NCBI RefSeq assembly: GCF_003144195.1 | Contig: NW_020290124.1 | Coordinates: 1 to 37,680 of the forward strand | Reading direction: 5' to 3' | Length of the DNA: 37,680 bases | Origin: Ceraceosorus guamensis | Lineage: Eukaryota; Basidiomycota; Exobasidiomycetes; Ceraceosorales; Ceraceosoraceae | Part shown: one piece after another, positions 9,419 to 20,648 of the stretch | Numbering within the stretch: position 1 is the first letter of the stretch | How the letters are laid out: each line of letters opens with the position of its first letter | The notes under the pieces: generated by a model | What the model saw: only the letters and a program-made list of their open reading frames with translations | Told to the model about the DNA's origin: nothing | The model's database searches: none | Position numbers and translations under genes: made by a program

Positions 9419-11546
9419 ATGTCCGCAGCAGAGCTCAAAGCGCAAGGCAACGCCGCCTTTGCCAAGAAGGATTACGCAGCGGCCATCCAGCACTACACTT
9501 CCGCCATCGACGTCTCACCCTCGGACAGCGTTCACATTCTCTACTCTAATCGCAGCGCATGCCATTCGGGTTTGAGGCAGTGGGACAAGGCGCTGGAGGA
9601 TGCTGAAGCTACGATCAAGGCTGATCCTTCCTTTGCCAAAGGTTACCTGCGCAAAGGTGGAGCGCTGCACGGTGCCGAGCTGTACGATGAGAGCATCAAT
9701 GCGTATGGAGAGGGTTTGCAGATCAACCCGCAAGACGCTGCGCTCCAGCGAGGCTTGGAGGATGTCAAGAGAGCAAAGGGTGAGCCCCGCGCGCTGCCAT
9801 GCGGTGCCTTCTTCAACACCTGCATCCGCCTCACACTCACACACTCCCTTTTCATGCGCTATTCCCCCCTTTTCCCCACGCGCCGCGGCCGCCCCCTCAG
9901 AATCGTCTCGGGGAGATGCGGGTGCAGGACTGGACAATATGTTTAGGGACGCCAAACTGTTCGAGAAGCTGGAAGCGAATGAGAGCACCAAGCGCATGCT
10001 CGCTGATCCTTCCTTTGTGTCCAAGCTGAAAGAGCTCCAATCCGGCAGGGGTAGTCCTCAAGATGCCTTTAGCGACTCTCGCATGGTGGAAGTGATGGGC
10101 GTCTTGATGGGCATTGATCTCAAAGCTTTTCAAAGACCCGAAGGTTCCAACGAAGGTCCCGAGGAGCTTCAACGTCGACGCGATAGGGAAGAAGCTGAGC
10201 AGGAGGCTCAAAGGGAGAACGAGAAGCGCAGAGCGACAAAGGCTGCGCAGGATAAGAAGATTGCTGAAGAGGAAGCCGCTGCGGCGGCGGCAGCCGCTGC
10301 TGCACCCATCGACAGCGAGGAAGCCAAGGCGAAAAAGGCCGCAGATGAGGCCAAGGCTAGGGGATCGGCATTGTACCTCAAGAGGCAATTTGTCGACGCC
10401 ATCGCGGAGTTCAAGCAGGCTTGGGAACTCCACAAGGATGTCAGCTACTTGACCAACCTTGCTGCCTGTCAGTACGAAAAGGCCAGCTACGACGAGGCCA
10501 TCGCGACGTGTCAAGAAGCCATCGAGGCGTCTAGAGAGTACAAGACGGACTACAAGCTCATTGCCAAAGCTTACACACGCATCGGCAATTCTTACCTCAA
10601 AAAGGAAGATTTGCAGAATGCCATCAAGTTCTTCGAAAAGAGCTTGACGGAACACAGGACGGCGGATACGCTCGCTAAGCTGCAATCTACGGAGAAGCTG
10701 CTAAAGGAAAAGGAGAAGCAAGCGTACATCGACCCGTCCAAGGCAGAGGAGGAACGCGCGCGGGGCAATGAGCTGTTCAAGAAGGGAGACTTTGCTGGAT
10801 CCGTTGCTGCTTACGTGAGTTGGAGGTGGAGAGGTCGCCTTTCTTTCTCCCTCTCAGACAGCCACCCTGCGTCGACGCCTTGCACGGCTGACCCTCACAT
10901 ATCCTTGTGGCGCTCTCCCTTCTCAGACCGAATCGATCAAGCGAAACCCCTCGGATTCGCGCGGGTACACCAACAGAGCCTCTTCTTACCTTCGCTTGAT
11001 GGCCTTTCCGGAAGCTCTCAAGGACGGCGACAGCGCGCTATCTCTCGAGCCCAACTCCGTCAAGGCGCACCTGCGCAAAGCGTCGGCTCAACTGGGCATG
11101 AAGCAGTACAACAAGGCGCTCGAAGAGGTTTCCAAAGCATCAGAGTTTGATCAGGGAGAAGGAGGGACGAGAAAACATGAGAGGGAGATCAATGAGTTGG
11201 AGAGCAAGATTAGCAGAGCTATATATGAGCAGAGAGCTAACGAGACGGAAGAGGAGACGCTGGCTAGAGCGCAAAACGACCCGGAGGTGCAGAGCATCTT
11301 GCAGGATCCCGTGATGAGATCGGTGCTTGATCAAGCTCAAAGCAACGTGAGTTCGACGCGGCGCGGATAAGCTTCACAGATCGACGTACGCGAACTGGAG
11401 CTGACAAGGTGCGTAACTCTCCACCTCGAACTCTTTTCTACGTTTCGCAGCCGGCCGCTCTGCAAGAACACATGCGCAATCCCAACATTGCGAGGAAAAT
11501 TCAGACGCTGGTCAATGCTGGTATCATCAAGATGGGCCGTCGTTGA
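9419..11546 (+). CDS. STI1: Hsp70-Hsp90 organising co-chaperone Sti1/HOP
   Basis: Four exons: 9419-9779, 9901-10814, 10927-11346, 11451-11546; 596 residues, close to the 589 of yeast Sti1. All donors are GTGAGC or GTGAGT, with CAG acceptors. Layout is canonical. TPR1 is at about 3-107 (AQGNAAFAKKDYAAAIQHYT), DP1 at about 130-170 (LDNMFRDAKLFEKL), a charged Ala-rich linker at about 200-265, TPR2A at about 268-385, TPR2B at about 401-510 (RARGNELFKKGDFAGSVAAY) and DP2 at about 537-596, ending NPNIARKIQTLVNAGII and KMGRR. The TPR domains bind the EEVD tails of Hsp70 and Hsp90 and allow client transfer in the cytosol. Every splice restores a recognised repeat helix, so the model is strong. The start ATG has a good context (AAGCATG), and no in-frame alternative preserves TPR1. 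Confidence 0.96.
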
Positions 11547-12339
11547 GCGGGCGCGATGCGAGAGGATTCGGGCGCGGGTGGTTGGGAGCGCTGCGCCACG
11601 CTAGAACCCTGTTTGGATGCACGTCTGCCACGGAGCGGTGAGAGTCGACGCGAGGTGCCGGTGTGCGTGATGGCCGTCGACGCGGGGAGTGTTTGATTCG
11701 AGCAGAGATGGATTTGCGATAGGCGCTGGCTGTGGTATAGGAGTCAGAGGCGCACTAGGGCTATGCGGTGATTTCGCCCCTCCCCGCCTTTTCCTTCCTT
11801 GCCCATTGCACACTGCTCGTCGTTTTTGCACTCGCGTGCGCGCAAAAGTACACACTCCCGAAGCTCGAGTACGCGCGATCTCATCGCCGTCGCACACCCT
11901 TCCCCCCCACGCTCTCGCTTTGCCCTACTTCCCCCCCCCCCATCCCCCCCCACACAATTTTGTGATTTTCCCCCAATCGTCTAGATTTGTGGCGCTCATG
12001 CAGCGCCCATGCTTCGACAAACCCAAAATCAAAAAGTTGCGCTGCGTGCGCGCAGAGCGGCGCGTTTTTGCGAAGACTTGGCGCCCGCGTCTATCAATCA
12101 CAAATGTCATCCTGTTTTTCCCCGGACAGACGCTAATGGCCTTGCATCCTTCATGAACGTTTCAGGGGAAACTACGTAACGTATACGCCGGGCAGCGAGA
12201 TGCGAGGGCCTCGTGAGGGGGAATGTGAGAAGAGAGCAGGGGCGCATCGAGCAGCAGCTTGGATTTGTAATCAAAAGATGAGAGGAATAGATTCGTTTGC
12301 CTCCCGCAGTGGAAACAAAATATACATATATATATCGGA
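11547..12339. other. convergent intergenic region STI1 / SLX1
   Basis: About 0.8 kb between two convergent stops. It has pyrimidine-rich and C-rich runs (11905-11975) and an AT-rich TATACATATATATAT stretch at about 12320-12335, just beyond the SLX1 stop, which may serve its 3' end. No gene is supported. Confidence 0.5.
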
Positions 12340-15300
12340 TCAGGTCAAATCGATGATATCGACCGCAGGAGCATCGCGTCGAGGTGCGCTCGATGGTGCC
12401 GAAGTGGTCCTTTCCAACATCCTCCTTCTTCCCAACGATGACGATGACGATGCCACCTCACCACTCTCAACCTTTCTCATCCTCCTCCACATTTCTCGCC
12501 CATCATCCCCTCGCCCTCGCTCCGCTGCTGCTATTGCCTCGCAACCTCTGCTGCTGCTGCTGATGCGCATACCCTCGACGGTATCGCAAAAGGAAGAAGC
12601 ATTGGTGAGCTCGTCTAGCGCTGGCAAGAGCGAGAGCGCCAGTGATCTGTCCTTGTCCTTGATTGCGCGACCATCGGATCCATACGCGCGCAGAGCATGC
12701 ACACCGACCCCGCTCGATTCGCACGAGACGGAATTCGAGCGATGAGGACGCTCTGGGCGGGACGAGGGGAGTTGATTGGACATGGCGCCCGACGAGCACG
12801 AGGGCGATGGGCAGGACAGATGAAAAGGGTCGACGAGCTCCCTGTTCGAACGAAATTGCGGCTTGGGTCTCGGTCGCGCACTTTGCGTAGCGTCCATCTG
12901 CATATGGACAGCTTCTTCTGCCGAGAGCGCGCCTTGCAGAGCTGCGGTAGCGACAGGATCATCGACGCCTTCTGACGTCGAAGTGCCTTGCCAATCGCCG
13001 CCACCTTGCTTGACCGTAGCTAGGCGGTCAGCTGCGACGCTCGTACCGCTACGCGCATTTCCAGATTTGCCAGACTTGCCGGCTGTGGCGTGTGCTAGTC
13101 GATCCAGCCTCCGTAAAAGTCCTGCATCGTCCATGCTGCCCGTGTCCGAGCGCACATCAAAAGTCCCCTCCGCCGCGCTTCCCTTCTTCCTTCTCTTGCC
13201 CGCTCTGGCCTTCTCAAGAAGAGCAGCCTGAGTCTTCTGAGCTTTCGACGCGTCTTTTCGCATCTTGGCCAGCTTGGCGATAGCTAGCTCTTTCCGCCTA
13301 AACGTGCTCTTCACCACTTCGCTCCACAACGTGTCCCGCGATGTTTGGCCCGAATCGCGAGAATGCCCTTCGCTCGCAGGGCTCCGACCGAGTGCTTTGG
13401 AGCAGGTTGGACATCTTCCATGAGTGGGCAACAAAAATGCCCCCTCCACCTCCAGCCCTCGCACCTCTTCGTCGTTGGCGCGGCAGCTCGATTGGCGCTC
13501 TGCAACTCTCCTCAACCAATCTTGCGCAAGACAAGGCAAGTGAAAGACCGAATCGCAGTGCTCGGAACGTGCTGGCCTCGCGAGTGTGCTTCTCTTGCTC
13601 AGAGCCGACCAGTGTGGACTGATGGGTCGGATCTCCGTCATCGGTGCGGGACATAGAGCATAAGAGAGGTGATCCTGACGTGCGCGCAGGAGCAGACTGC
13701 GTCAGTCTTGGAGAGTGGATGACACGCAGATGCCTGTCGCCAGTTGCCGACATGCTCCATTGTGGACACAGGATGCCGAGATCCCCAGCAAGATTTGGCC
13801 CACAATTCGCCTCGCACACTCACTCTCAAATCCACCGGATCTCTGCACAAAGAGCAGGTCACAGAAGACGCGTCGACGATGTCCGGCCTCATCGCATCTT
13901 CCTCTCGACCCTCGGCGTATATCTGCAGCGACGAGCCGGTCCGTCGAAGCAGATGCTGCAGCCGCTCGTATGCTATCTCGGAGAGGTCGTCTGTTGCGCG
14001 GTGAAGCAAGAGTGAGGCTCGGTAGCAGACAAGCGCGTCCGAGTCTCTAGCAACCCACCATCGTCACATCTAAACGGGAGTTGTTGTGTTGCACCGCCTG
14101 GCAATGCCCATGCCGATGCTGACGGCCCGCCAGCTTGTTCGAAACCTTGCAATCCTTCTGAGAAGCTCGCAGCTGGCGCAATCTCTGGGAAAAGAGGCTG
14201 ACGAGGAGCACAGTGGATGTCCCTCCACGTAAGACGCACAGCCTTTGCGTTTGCGCTTCGTGGAAGTGCGCGGGTCCAGTGACCGGGCAAACGGGCGAAA
14301 CCAGGCATATCCTGATTCCATACATCGGCTGCGCCGAACGACGCAACCTTCGATTTACCTTTGCCCTTGTCCCTAACCGTAGCTGTTGGCTCGAAGACTT
14401 CTCGTTGTGGGCCTAGAGCGCCCGAGATGCTCCTGTCTTCTTCAGAGCCTTCTGGCAGCTTGAGCGCTTTGCGGGCATCCTCATCGAGCAAAGTCAAGCA
14501 TTTTCTCGCGCCATCCACTCCCCTGAAATCTGTCGTGACGCCCACCAAGTCATCCGGAGGCATCCTCCTCCCTCCTCTTGATAATTGTGCCTGGTCGGCG
14601 TGTTCCGACAAGACTGAATTGCCGGTCTCTGCGGGTTCGCATCTAGGCTGTCTCTGCAATCCCCTCCATGCTCCCCATGCCCACTCGTCGAAGAAGGTGA
14701 TGCGCAATCCCCAATGCGCAAAAGGTTCCGATCGGATCAAGGCGTCTAGTACCAAGAGTCTTGCTGGTGCGCCTCCTGCGCTCAGGTACGGCTTGCCATT
14801 GGACATGGGCGCTGTTGTGCTTCGAGAACTGACAGGAAACAGCGGGACGGAGATGGTGTTGATGCTGGACGTGACTGTGTGCGCAGCGGTGCGCCCATGG
14901 ACGGACGTGCTGCTTTCAGCGCCATCGTTGGTGTGATTGACGGGCAGGCGAGAGCGAAGATGCCTCGAGAGGTGAGGTTTCTGCCATGCCCACTCGAACT
15001 TTGAGCGCATACACGCAGAGGGCGGGGCCGGGAATGAGTGGAGAGGAGCATTCGTGAGCCATTCACACACAGCGCAAGTGCATCCTTCAACAACCTCGTA
15101 CACAGCACCCTCCTTCCCCCCCGATCAATCATTTCAGGCTCACTTGAAGGGCAGCAATCTTGCTTCCGAATCCCCAAACCACAGCCACAGTCTCCCAAGG
15201 TCTTCCAGTGCGCGTCTTCCATGCACCGCCTGTCAATTGTCCATTGTGTTGCCTCTTGCGCCTCGCTGGATCGGGAGAGGAACCAATGTAGGTCTTGGTG

Positions 15301-15377
15301 GAGTTGGACGAAGCTAGAGAGCGCAGCAGGTAGACTGCATAGAACGAAGGAGGCGAATGATCCGTCACCGACGACAT
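12340..15377 (-). CDS. SLX1: structure-specific endonuclease subunit SLX1, extended
   Basis: Exons in coding order: 15377-15144, 14998-14059, 13990-13824, about 13560-12340; about 853 residues against the usual 300-400. A GIY-YIG nuclease domain opens the protein: FYAVYLLRS (12-20), TYIGSS (29-34), the Arg/His block RRKRQHNG (39-46) and, across intron 1, FEWAWQKP with the acidic catalytic residue. The conserved middle is seen as [15 protein letters not shown]. The C-terminal zinc-binding part is split between CSLC in exon 3 and [11 protein letters not shown] plus PTHGRCPTC in exon 4. SLX1 pairs with SLX4 to cut branched DNA such as Holliday junctions. Past the zinc finger runs a ~330-residue disordered tail, Ser/Arg-rich, ending VDIIDLT, a SUMO-interacting-type motif. 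Intron 3 is unsettled: a middle cysteine pair expected between the halves is not clearly placed. An ILCPQWS stretch lies in another frame nearby. Confidence 0.85.
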
Positions 15378-15756
15378 GTTGCCGCCTGTGTAATGTCGAA
15401 GGATGGTGGTGCAGCGTGCGGTCTCAACTCAATCGACGTTTCCGCTCGCAGACGGAGCAGAGGTGGGTGCTGCTGTGCCTCGCTCGGCGGGTGATGGCGA
15501 GCTTGGCTACGAGCTCGAGGCGGGTCGCTGTGTCTTGCTGAGTCATGAGCAGAAAAGGGGGTGCGCTTCCGAGCTATAAAGGCTCGGTCAGCCAGTCATT
15601 CGCGCGTCAAGAGTGAGTCGTGAGTGCCCATGAGTGGGCTGCACCGGGCAAGCGCGTGGTCGTAGAGGCACGTCAGGGAGGTTGGAAGTAGTCACGAGCG
15701 AGCGCGGATGCCGAATGGATGGATGGATGCCTACCACGTGAATCGCGTTCACAACA

Positions 15757-15825
15757 CCGCGCGCGCGCGCACGCGGACGGGCGGTCATGTGCATGATGGT
15801 CATCGCGCGCGCGCGCGCGCACGCA
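15757..15825. repeat. two alternating CG dinucleotide tracts
   Basis: Two blocks of alternating purine-pyrimidine CG/CA (about 18-22 bp each) are separated by about 28 bp, in the SLX1/TAF11 promoter. Confidence 0.8.
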
Positions 15826-15870
15826 ACGCTCGATCGCTTGATCACTTGGAGATGCTGCCTGCATGCATAC

Positions 15871-15908
15871 ATTCACATTCACATTCACATTCACATTCAC
15901 ATTCACAT
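15871..15908. repeat. (ATTCAC)n hexanucleotide repeat
   Basis: Just over six copies of ATTCAC, ending about 140 bp before the TAF11 start codon. Probably upstream promoter or leader. Confidence 0.9.
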
Positions 15909-16047
15909 TTGACTCACGTAATGGTCATCGCCTTCTCACCCAGCTGCCGTCATCCTGACCAACACTAGCGCATGGGATCGGATTTGCCCCTCCCCTCCAC
16001 AAGGCTCTGCTCTACTCCCTCACCGACGCAGCACATCGAACACAAAC

Positions 16048-17629
16048 ATGGATTCGGCTTTCCCCACATTTGGCTTCTCCCTGGAAGGCGATCAGCCAAG
16101 CACCTCCAACCTCGCCTCGATATCGGCCACACTGACAGCATCTCAAGCGGCTCTCATCGACGCCGACACTGGCACCTCTGCACCTTGGACATCTCAAGAG
16201 GATCAAGCAGCAGCTGCAGCTCCGTGGCTCGTAGGTCAGCCCGGCCTCGCCAGCGCGCCAGCCGCCTCAACTTCAGCCAACGTGTCCACCTCTGCAGCGC
16301 CAGCCTCTACATCTGCCGCACCCCAGCTTCCCAGGCCCAAGCTCAAAAAACCTCGAAGATCAAAAAATGGCGAGACTGAATCGACATCCAAGAAGCGCAA
16401 AAGCGCATTTCGAGCAGATGATGGTGATGCGAACAATGTGGATATGGATGATATGATGGATGTGGATGTGGATGTGGATGCGGAAGAGGTGGGGTTGGAT
16501 GCGGAGTCGGCGATGGGCACTCCTTCCAAAGCTGCCAGCAAGCGGAAAGATGGCAGCACAACGAAAGGAGGGAGAAAGAAGCAACAGCGCAAGAGCAAGG
16601 GAGGTGTGGACGGTGCAGCAGGAGCAGGGGCAGAAGCAGGAGCAGGAGCAGGAGCAGGAGCAGGGTTGTCGTTGCCTTCCGCGTTGGATGCTGCTAGGAT
16701 GGGTGGTGCTGCTGGCTCAGCACACGCTTCAGCATACACTATAGCCGCCGCATTCAGACGGCCCAAAGCCAGCGACGTTCGAGCTCAACGAGAAAGAGAG
16801 GCCAGTACGGCTGCTGCAGGAGCTACGAGAGAGGGAGGCGCAGCTGGTGGTGGCGTACATGCGGGCACGAACGCGACGGCGGCGCAAGAAGATGAAGAGG
16901 AGGTGGTGGACGATCTGGAAGAAGAGGAGGACGAGGAGGAGGAAGATGCGGGACTGGTGCAGGAGGAAGCTCAGAAACAAGCTGAGCTGAGCGAAGCTAG
17001 AAAGACCGTCCTCGGGTGAGTTCATAGGAGGGCCCTGTAGCACCTGAGAATGCCTCAAGAGGCGCTCGCTGACTGGCGATGGGTTTGTGTACAGAGCGAT
17101 GATGCAGAACATGACGGCCGAGCAGCTGGACCGATTTGAGGCGTACAGCCGAACAGCCATCAGTCGACCAAACATGAAGCGCGTGAGTTGGAGAATCGAG
17201 TTGGAGCTTGTAGCTGCTCATCATGGCTGACTAGCTTCACTCTGTGTACTTGCCCTCTCTCTGATCCAGCTGGTCAATCACATCCTTCAACAATCCGTAT
17301 CTGACCAGATAGCCACGATCTTTGCAGGAGCAGGCAAGATCTTTGTAGGCGAGATCGTCGAGCTGGCTCGCGATATTGCCAGTAGAGACGAGGAGTGGGT
17401 TCGGTTGTCTGAAGAGAACCGGCAAGCGGAGGGCGCTAATCGGGAGCCAGCCACCGCACGATCTACGATGACACACACGACCGATGACCAAGGCAAAGAC
17501 AACGTGGCATTGGCACCTCATCATCTGAGGGAGGCTGCGCACAGGTACAGGGCCATGAGGGAGCGACCTGGGCATTATGCGCCTGCTGGAGGAGCACCTG
17601 GACTCGGCAAGCGACGCACCATCTTCTAG
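16048..17629 (+). CDS. TAF11: TFIID subunit TAF11 (TAFII28-like histone fold)
   Basis: Three exons: 16048-17015, 17095-17182, 17270-17629; 471 residues. The first ~320 residues are disordered: Ala/Ser-rich head, a basic patch (PKLKKPRRSKNG) that could be a nuclear signal, an Asp/Met/Val repeat, a Gly-Ala tract, and a strongly acidic run (EEEEDEEEEDAG). The conserved part starts at the end of exon 1. MTAEQLDRFEAYSRTAISR, a short second exon, is followed by LVNHILQQSVSDQIATIFAG and GKIFVGEIVELARDI, the TAFII28 histone fold that pairs with TAF13 inside TFIID for RNA polymerase II start-site recognition. APHHLREAAHRYRA near the end matches the closing helix of the family. The protein ends GLGKRRTIF. 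The gene is divergent from SLX1, and its stop lies only 109 bp from the stop of the first secreted-protein gene. Confidence 0.93.
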
Positions 17630-17738
17630 ATGCGCGCCATTTGCTTCCACTTTGGGCCCTCCACAACCCGACTCTTTTGCCGCGCAGTGAGCACCAATGT
17701 CGACATACCCATGTGCCCAGTGCAAGGCTAAACGAGCT

Positions 17739-18660
17739 TCATGCCGCTGGCGCTGGTTCATGGCTGGACCCCGTGCCGGTGTAGGGCCACTTGGCCCGAC
17801 GCTCGCGCAGGCTCTGCTGCAACAGCCGAATTTGCTCCTCAGGGCGGCCTTGTTGGCGCATCGTTTGGATTATGCGTTGATCCACATCCACCCCATGTAC
17901 CTCGCTTTCGTGGTCTTTTCCAGGATCAGAAAGAGCGCGTGCGTCAGCAGCAATCCAAGAGCCGATGCGACGGCATTCGGGCAGCTATGAACCGCCGGCC
18001 TGGATACTCACTCGAAAAGCTAGCTTCGTGCTGGGCTTGATACTGGGCTCGACGTAGTCTTTCATGGTGCTCACGGTAGAGAGCGTGCCTACTTTGCGTC
18101 GGCGTAGTCGCTAGCTGCGTCCTTTCCTGGTGCTCCGTAATTGTAGCGTCAGGAGCCCGGGATGGCGTGCGCACACGTACCGCGCCGTAAGGGCCGTTTG
18201 GTAACGGTCGTCTGCGACGGCGAGACGTTGCAGTCGATTCGTCGGTCGTGGGTGTGGTCGTCTGCCTCGCCCCAGCACGAGCGCGAGCATGTTCCAGCCG
18301 TTCTCTTTGCCTCTGCATTCGATTGATCTCTCTAAACGTTGGACGAGACGCGTTCGTATCCGAGTAGAGCGGTGAATGGAATCTCGGAGAAGCAGAAGAG
18401 TCTTGGCGTGCCAACCCACGTTCGGACGTGTCAGTTGGATGCGGGCTTGGACTGCGTTGCGGCCTCGCGGTCGGGGTCGATAGAAGCGAAGCGTCTGGAC
18501 TTCGACTTGGACTTCTGAGCGGCTCGTCGTCAAGATTCGTGCGCAATGGCTCACTTAGCTCCTCGATGTTGTTAAGGCGCATTCCGACGCAGATGATTTT
18601 GCCCACCATGGCGGCCAGCACCATGAAGCGAAGCATGTGCACCGTCTTCAGCTGCGTCAT
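17739..18660 (-). CDS. predicted secreted protein A, tandem cluster
   Basis: Two exons in coding order: 18660-18012 and 17914-17739, with a phase-1 intron (GTGAGT donor, AAG acceptor); 274 residues. The start is followed by a hydrophobic stretch (MLRFMVLAAMVGKIICVGM) typical of a signal peptide; the Met at 18636 is an alternative start. The mature part is polar, rich in Ser, Pro, Thr and Arg, has an RRRRR run near residue 155, and contains no cysteine. Helix-prone stretches (REINRMQRQRERLEHARARA; LYREHHERLRRAQYQAQHE) precede the intron. Exon 2 encodes RIIQTMRQQGRPEEQIRLL and RERRAK, a motif shared with protein B. I recognise no family. The frame downstream of the splice is open and protein-like, which supports the join. 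A secreted or effector-type role is inferred only from the signal peptide and the clustering. Confidence 0.68.
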
Positions 18661-19830
18661 TCTACTGTTGGAGGTAGGCTTGACTGATGCGAAGAGTGTT
18701 CAAGCCTTTTTGGGAAATTCCAAAGCAAGAAGAACAAGCGCTGATGCGACGAAGAAAGACGATGGAGATTGTATACCAACTCTCGTAGCATCTGTTGCCC
18801 TTCTTCAAAGGTGGCAAAAGGCGATTGCGCGGCCAAGAGCATTCACATCGTGGCGGATGCGCTTCCTTTCACAGGCTGAACGTCCTGGCCGACTCATCTC
18901 TTAGTTCATTGACAACACACTCGAACGATAGCTTCGCCACGACAGCGAGCCGCAAACTACACGCATCGGTCGTCTGACCTTACAGATCTGCCGTTCCAAA
19001 CATGGGCGGGGCAGTAGACATGCGAGACTTGCGGCTTTCAAAGTGGCAAAGAGACGGGTGGCGCAGTTTGCGACTCGACGCCGCCATCAGCGCCACGACG
19101 GTTTCGCCAGGCTGCCCATCGTTGCGCTGAATTACATAGCCTCGGCACAGTCGTCATAGCTCTGCAAGCTTAGAAAGATCGTGCGGAAGTAAATCTGACA
19201 CACACGCGACTTGTCAAGGTTCAGGAACAGTCAAGAGTCCCAACGGCTTTGCAGCCATTGTGCCAAAACGACCCTCGAGTAGGGGATTTGGTCACCTTCG
19301 CGCCTCGTTGCCTAGCCCTCTCGCCACCCTCGCCACCAATTTGCAGCTTCACGTCTCCATGCTACCTTGCCACCAACCCGCATATGTAGAGGGCGACGTC
19401 GACGAGGCGCTGTCACAGAGTCAGCGCGGCGTCGACGTCTCACGCCCGGCCTGGTGTTTGGTGGTAGATCGCAGCATTGGTCGCCATGGTAATCTGCCAC
19501 GACAGCACTAGCAAATTCTGAGTCGCGCCACCCCAATGTCCAGGGCAGACTCGCAGGAAAGGAACGTATACACAGCAAGACGTTTTCGTGCATGGGATGA
19601 CCGGCCAGGCCGGCACGTGAATGATTCTGATATCACATGACCATTGCAATTGGAACACGCTTCATCTGCATATCTTCTGCTCGTTCTTGAGCCGGTGCTC
19701 ACATCGCTGCGCCCTATCGATGGTGCCGAGCTCGTCGTGCTGCCCTTTGCCGCCCTCGCCGGGCTCTCCACAGCGAGCCTGTCGTCAGTGCAAGTGCGCC
19801 TGCCGGCGAAGCTTCTCTCCTCGTGCTACT
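18661..19830. other. spacer between secreted genes A and B
   Basis: About 1.2 kb upstream of gene A, presumably holding its promoter, and downstream of gene B. Open frames here are short and show neither signal peptides nor recognisable motifs. No repeats of note. A small missed exon cannot be excluded. Confidence 0.45.
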
Positions 19831-20648
19831 TCACGGACGTCGAGCGAGGTTCCGAAGGTCGTGCAGAAGAGTCTCGTCCATGCGCCTGATTGCAGGCTGC
19901 TCTGGAGATGGGGAGCGCATGCGTCGACGTGCCGCTCGTCGTGCGGGCAGGTCCCTCATGATTTCGTCTATCTCAGAGTAGTGATATCCAGCGCGTCGTA
20001 GTGTCCTCACCATCGGATCCGCTACGTAATCGCGCACGGAAGTGCATCAGCAGAGACGACGATTTGGACTTTATGGGCTCCACTAATCCTGCACAACATG
20101 CGAAATTCCTCGTCGTGCTCGTACTCACGTACCGGTGACTGAGCGTACCTATCCGCTCTCGTGTACTGATGTCGCATTCGCCCGCCTCTGGTTCCGACCG
20201 CCTGGACCATCCGAGCTCTGCGACCTGGTGGAACAACAATCTGCGCATTTTGGGCTTGCCCTTGGCGCGCTGCAGCGCGAGTATTGTCATTGTGGCCTAC
20301 GTCTCCGTCGTCAGGGCCAGTGGTGCTTGGGCGACGAGCTGCCACTCCGCCAGCACGTTCCTCCTGATCAAGCTGTCCATTCGGGCGGCGCAGAGGTCGT
20401 TGGAACTGACCGCGCACGTGGGCCTGCGGAGCAGCGGTTGGCAAGTCTTCCTCTGGCGGCACAAAGACTTGTGGCAGGAATGGATTGGCGTGTCCGTCGA
20501 GGTGCGCATCTACGCCGCTCGGTGTACCGAGAGGATGGTCGTCGGCTCTCTTGCTGTCGCGCGCGTCGACGGTGGCGAAGTGTGCTCCTTGCAGTATTAG
20601 GGCAACGAGTGCCACTCGTTGAAGCAGGAGGTGAGCTCGGGCGATCAT
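19831..20648 (-). CDS. predicted secreted protein B, tandem cluster
   Basis: Two exons in coding order: 20648-20129 and 20021-19831, phase-1 intron (GTGAGT donor, TAG acceptor); 236 residues. A clear signal peptide opens it (basic start, then VALVALILQGAHFATVDA). Soon after comes SKRADD, a possible Kex2-type KR processing site. The mature chain is Arg/Pro/Gln-rich, lacks cysteine, and has several RR pairs. Exon 2 carries MVRTLRRAGYHYSEIDEIM and LPARRAARR. Aligned to protein A without further gaps it gives T-[LM]-R-x2-G-x5-I-x2-[LI]-x3-L-x2-RRA. Reading through the intron would instead stop after ADALPCAIT and lose that motif, so the spliced form is preferred. Function unknown. It sits in the same orientation as A, C and D. 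Confidence 0.7.

Larger units (their letters stand above)
15378..16047. promoter_or_regulatory. shared divergent promoter region, SLX1 / TAF11
   Basis: A 670-bp space between divergent starts. It includes alternating CG tracts at about 15758-15776 and 15804-15825, able in principle to form left-handed DNA, and an (ATTCAC)n hexamer tract at 15871-15908 on the TAF11 side. No gene is seen. Confidence 0.5.

Noticed and set aside
11140-11340. Minus-strand frame inside STI1 exon 3
   Set aside because: Fully inside a confident exon with conserved TPR and DP2 sequence on the plus strand.
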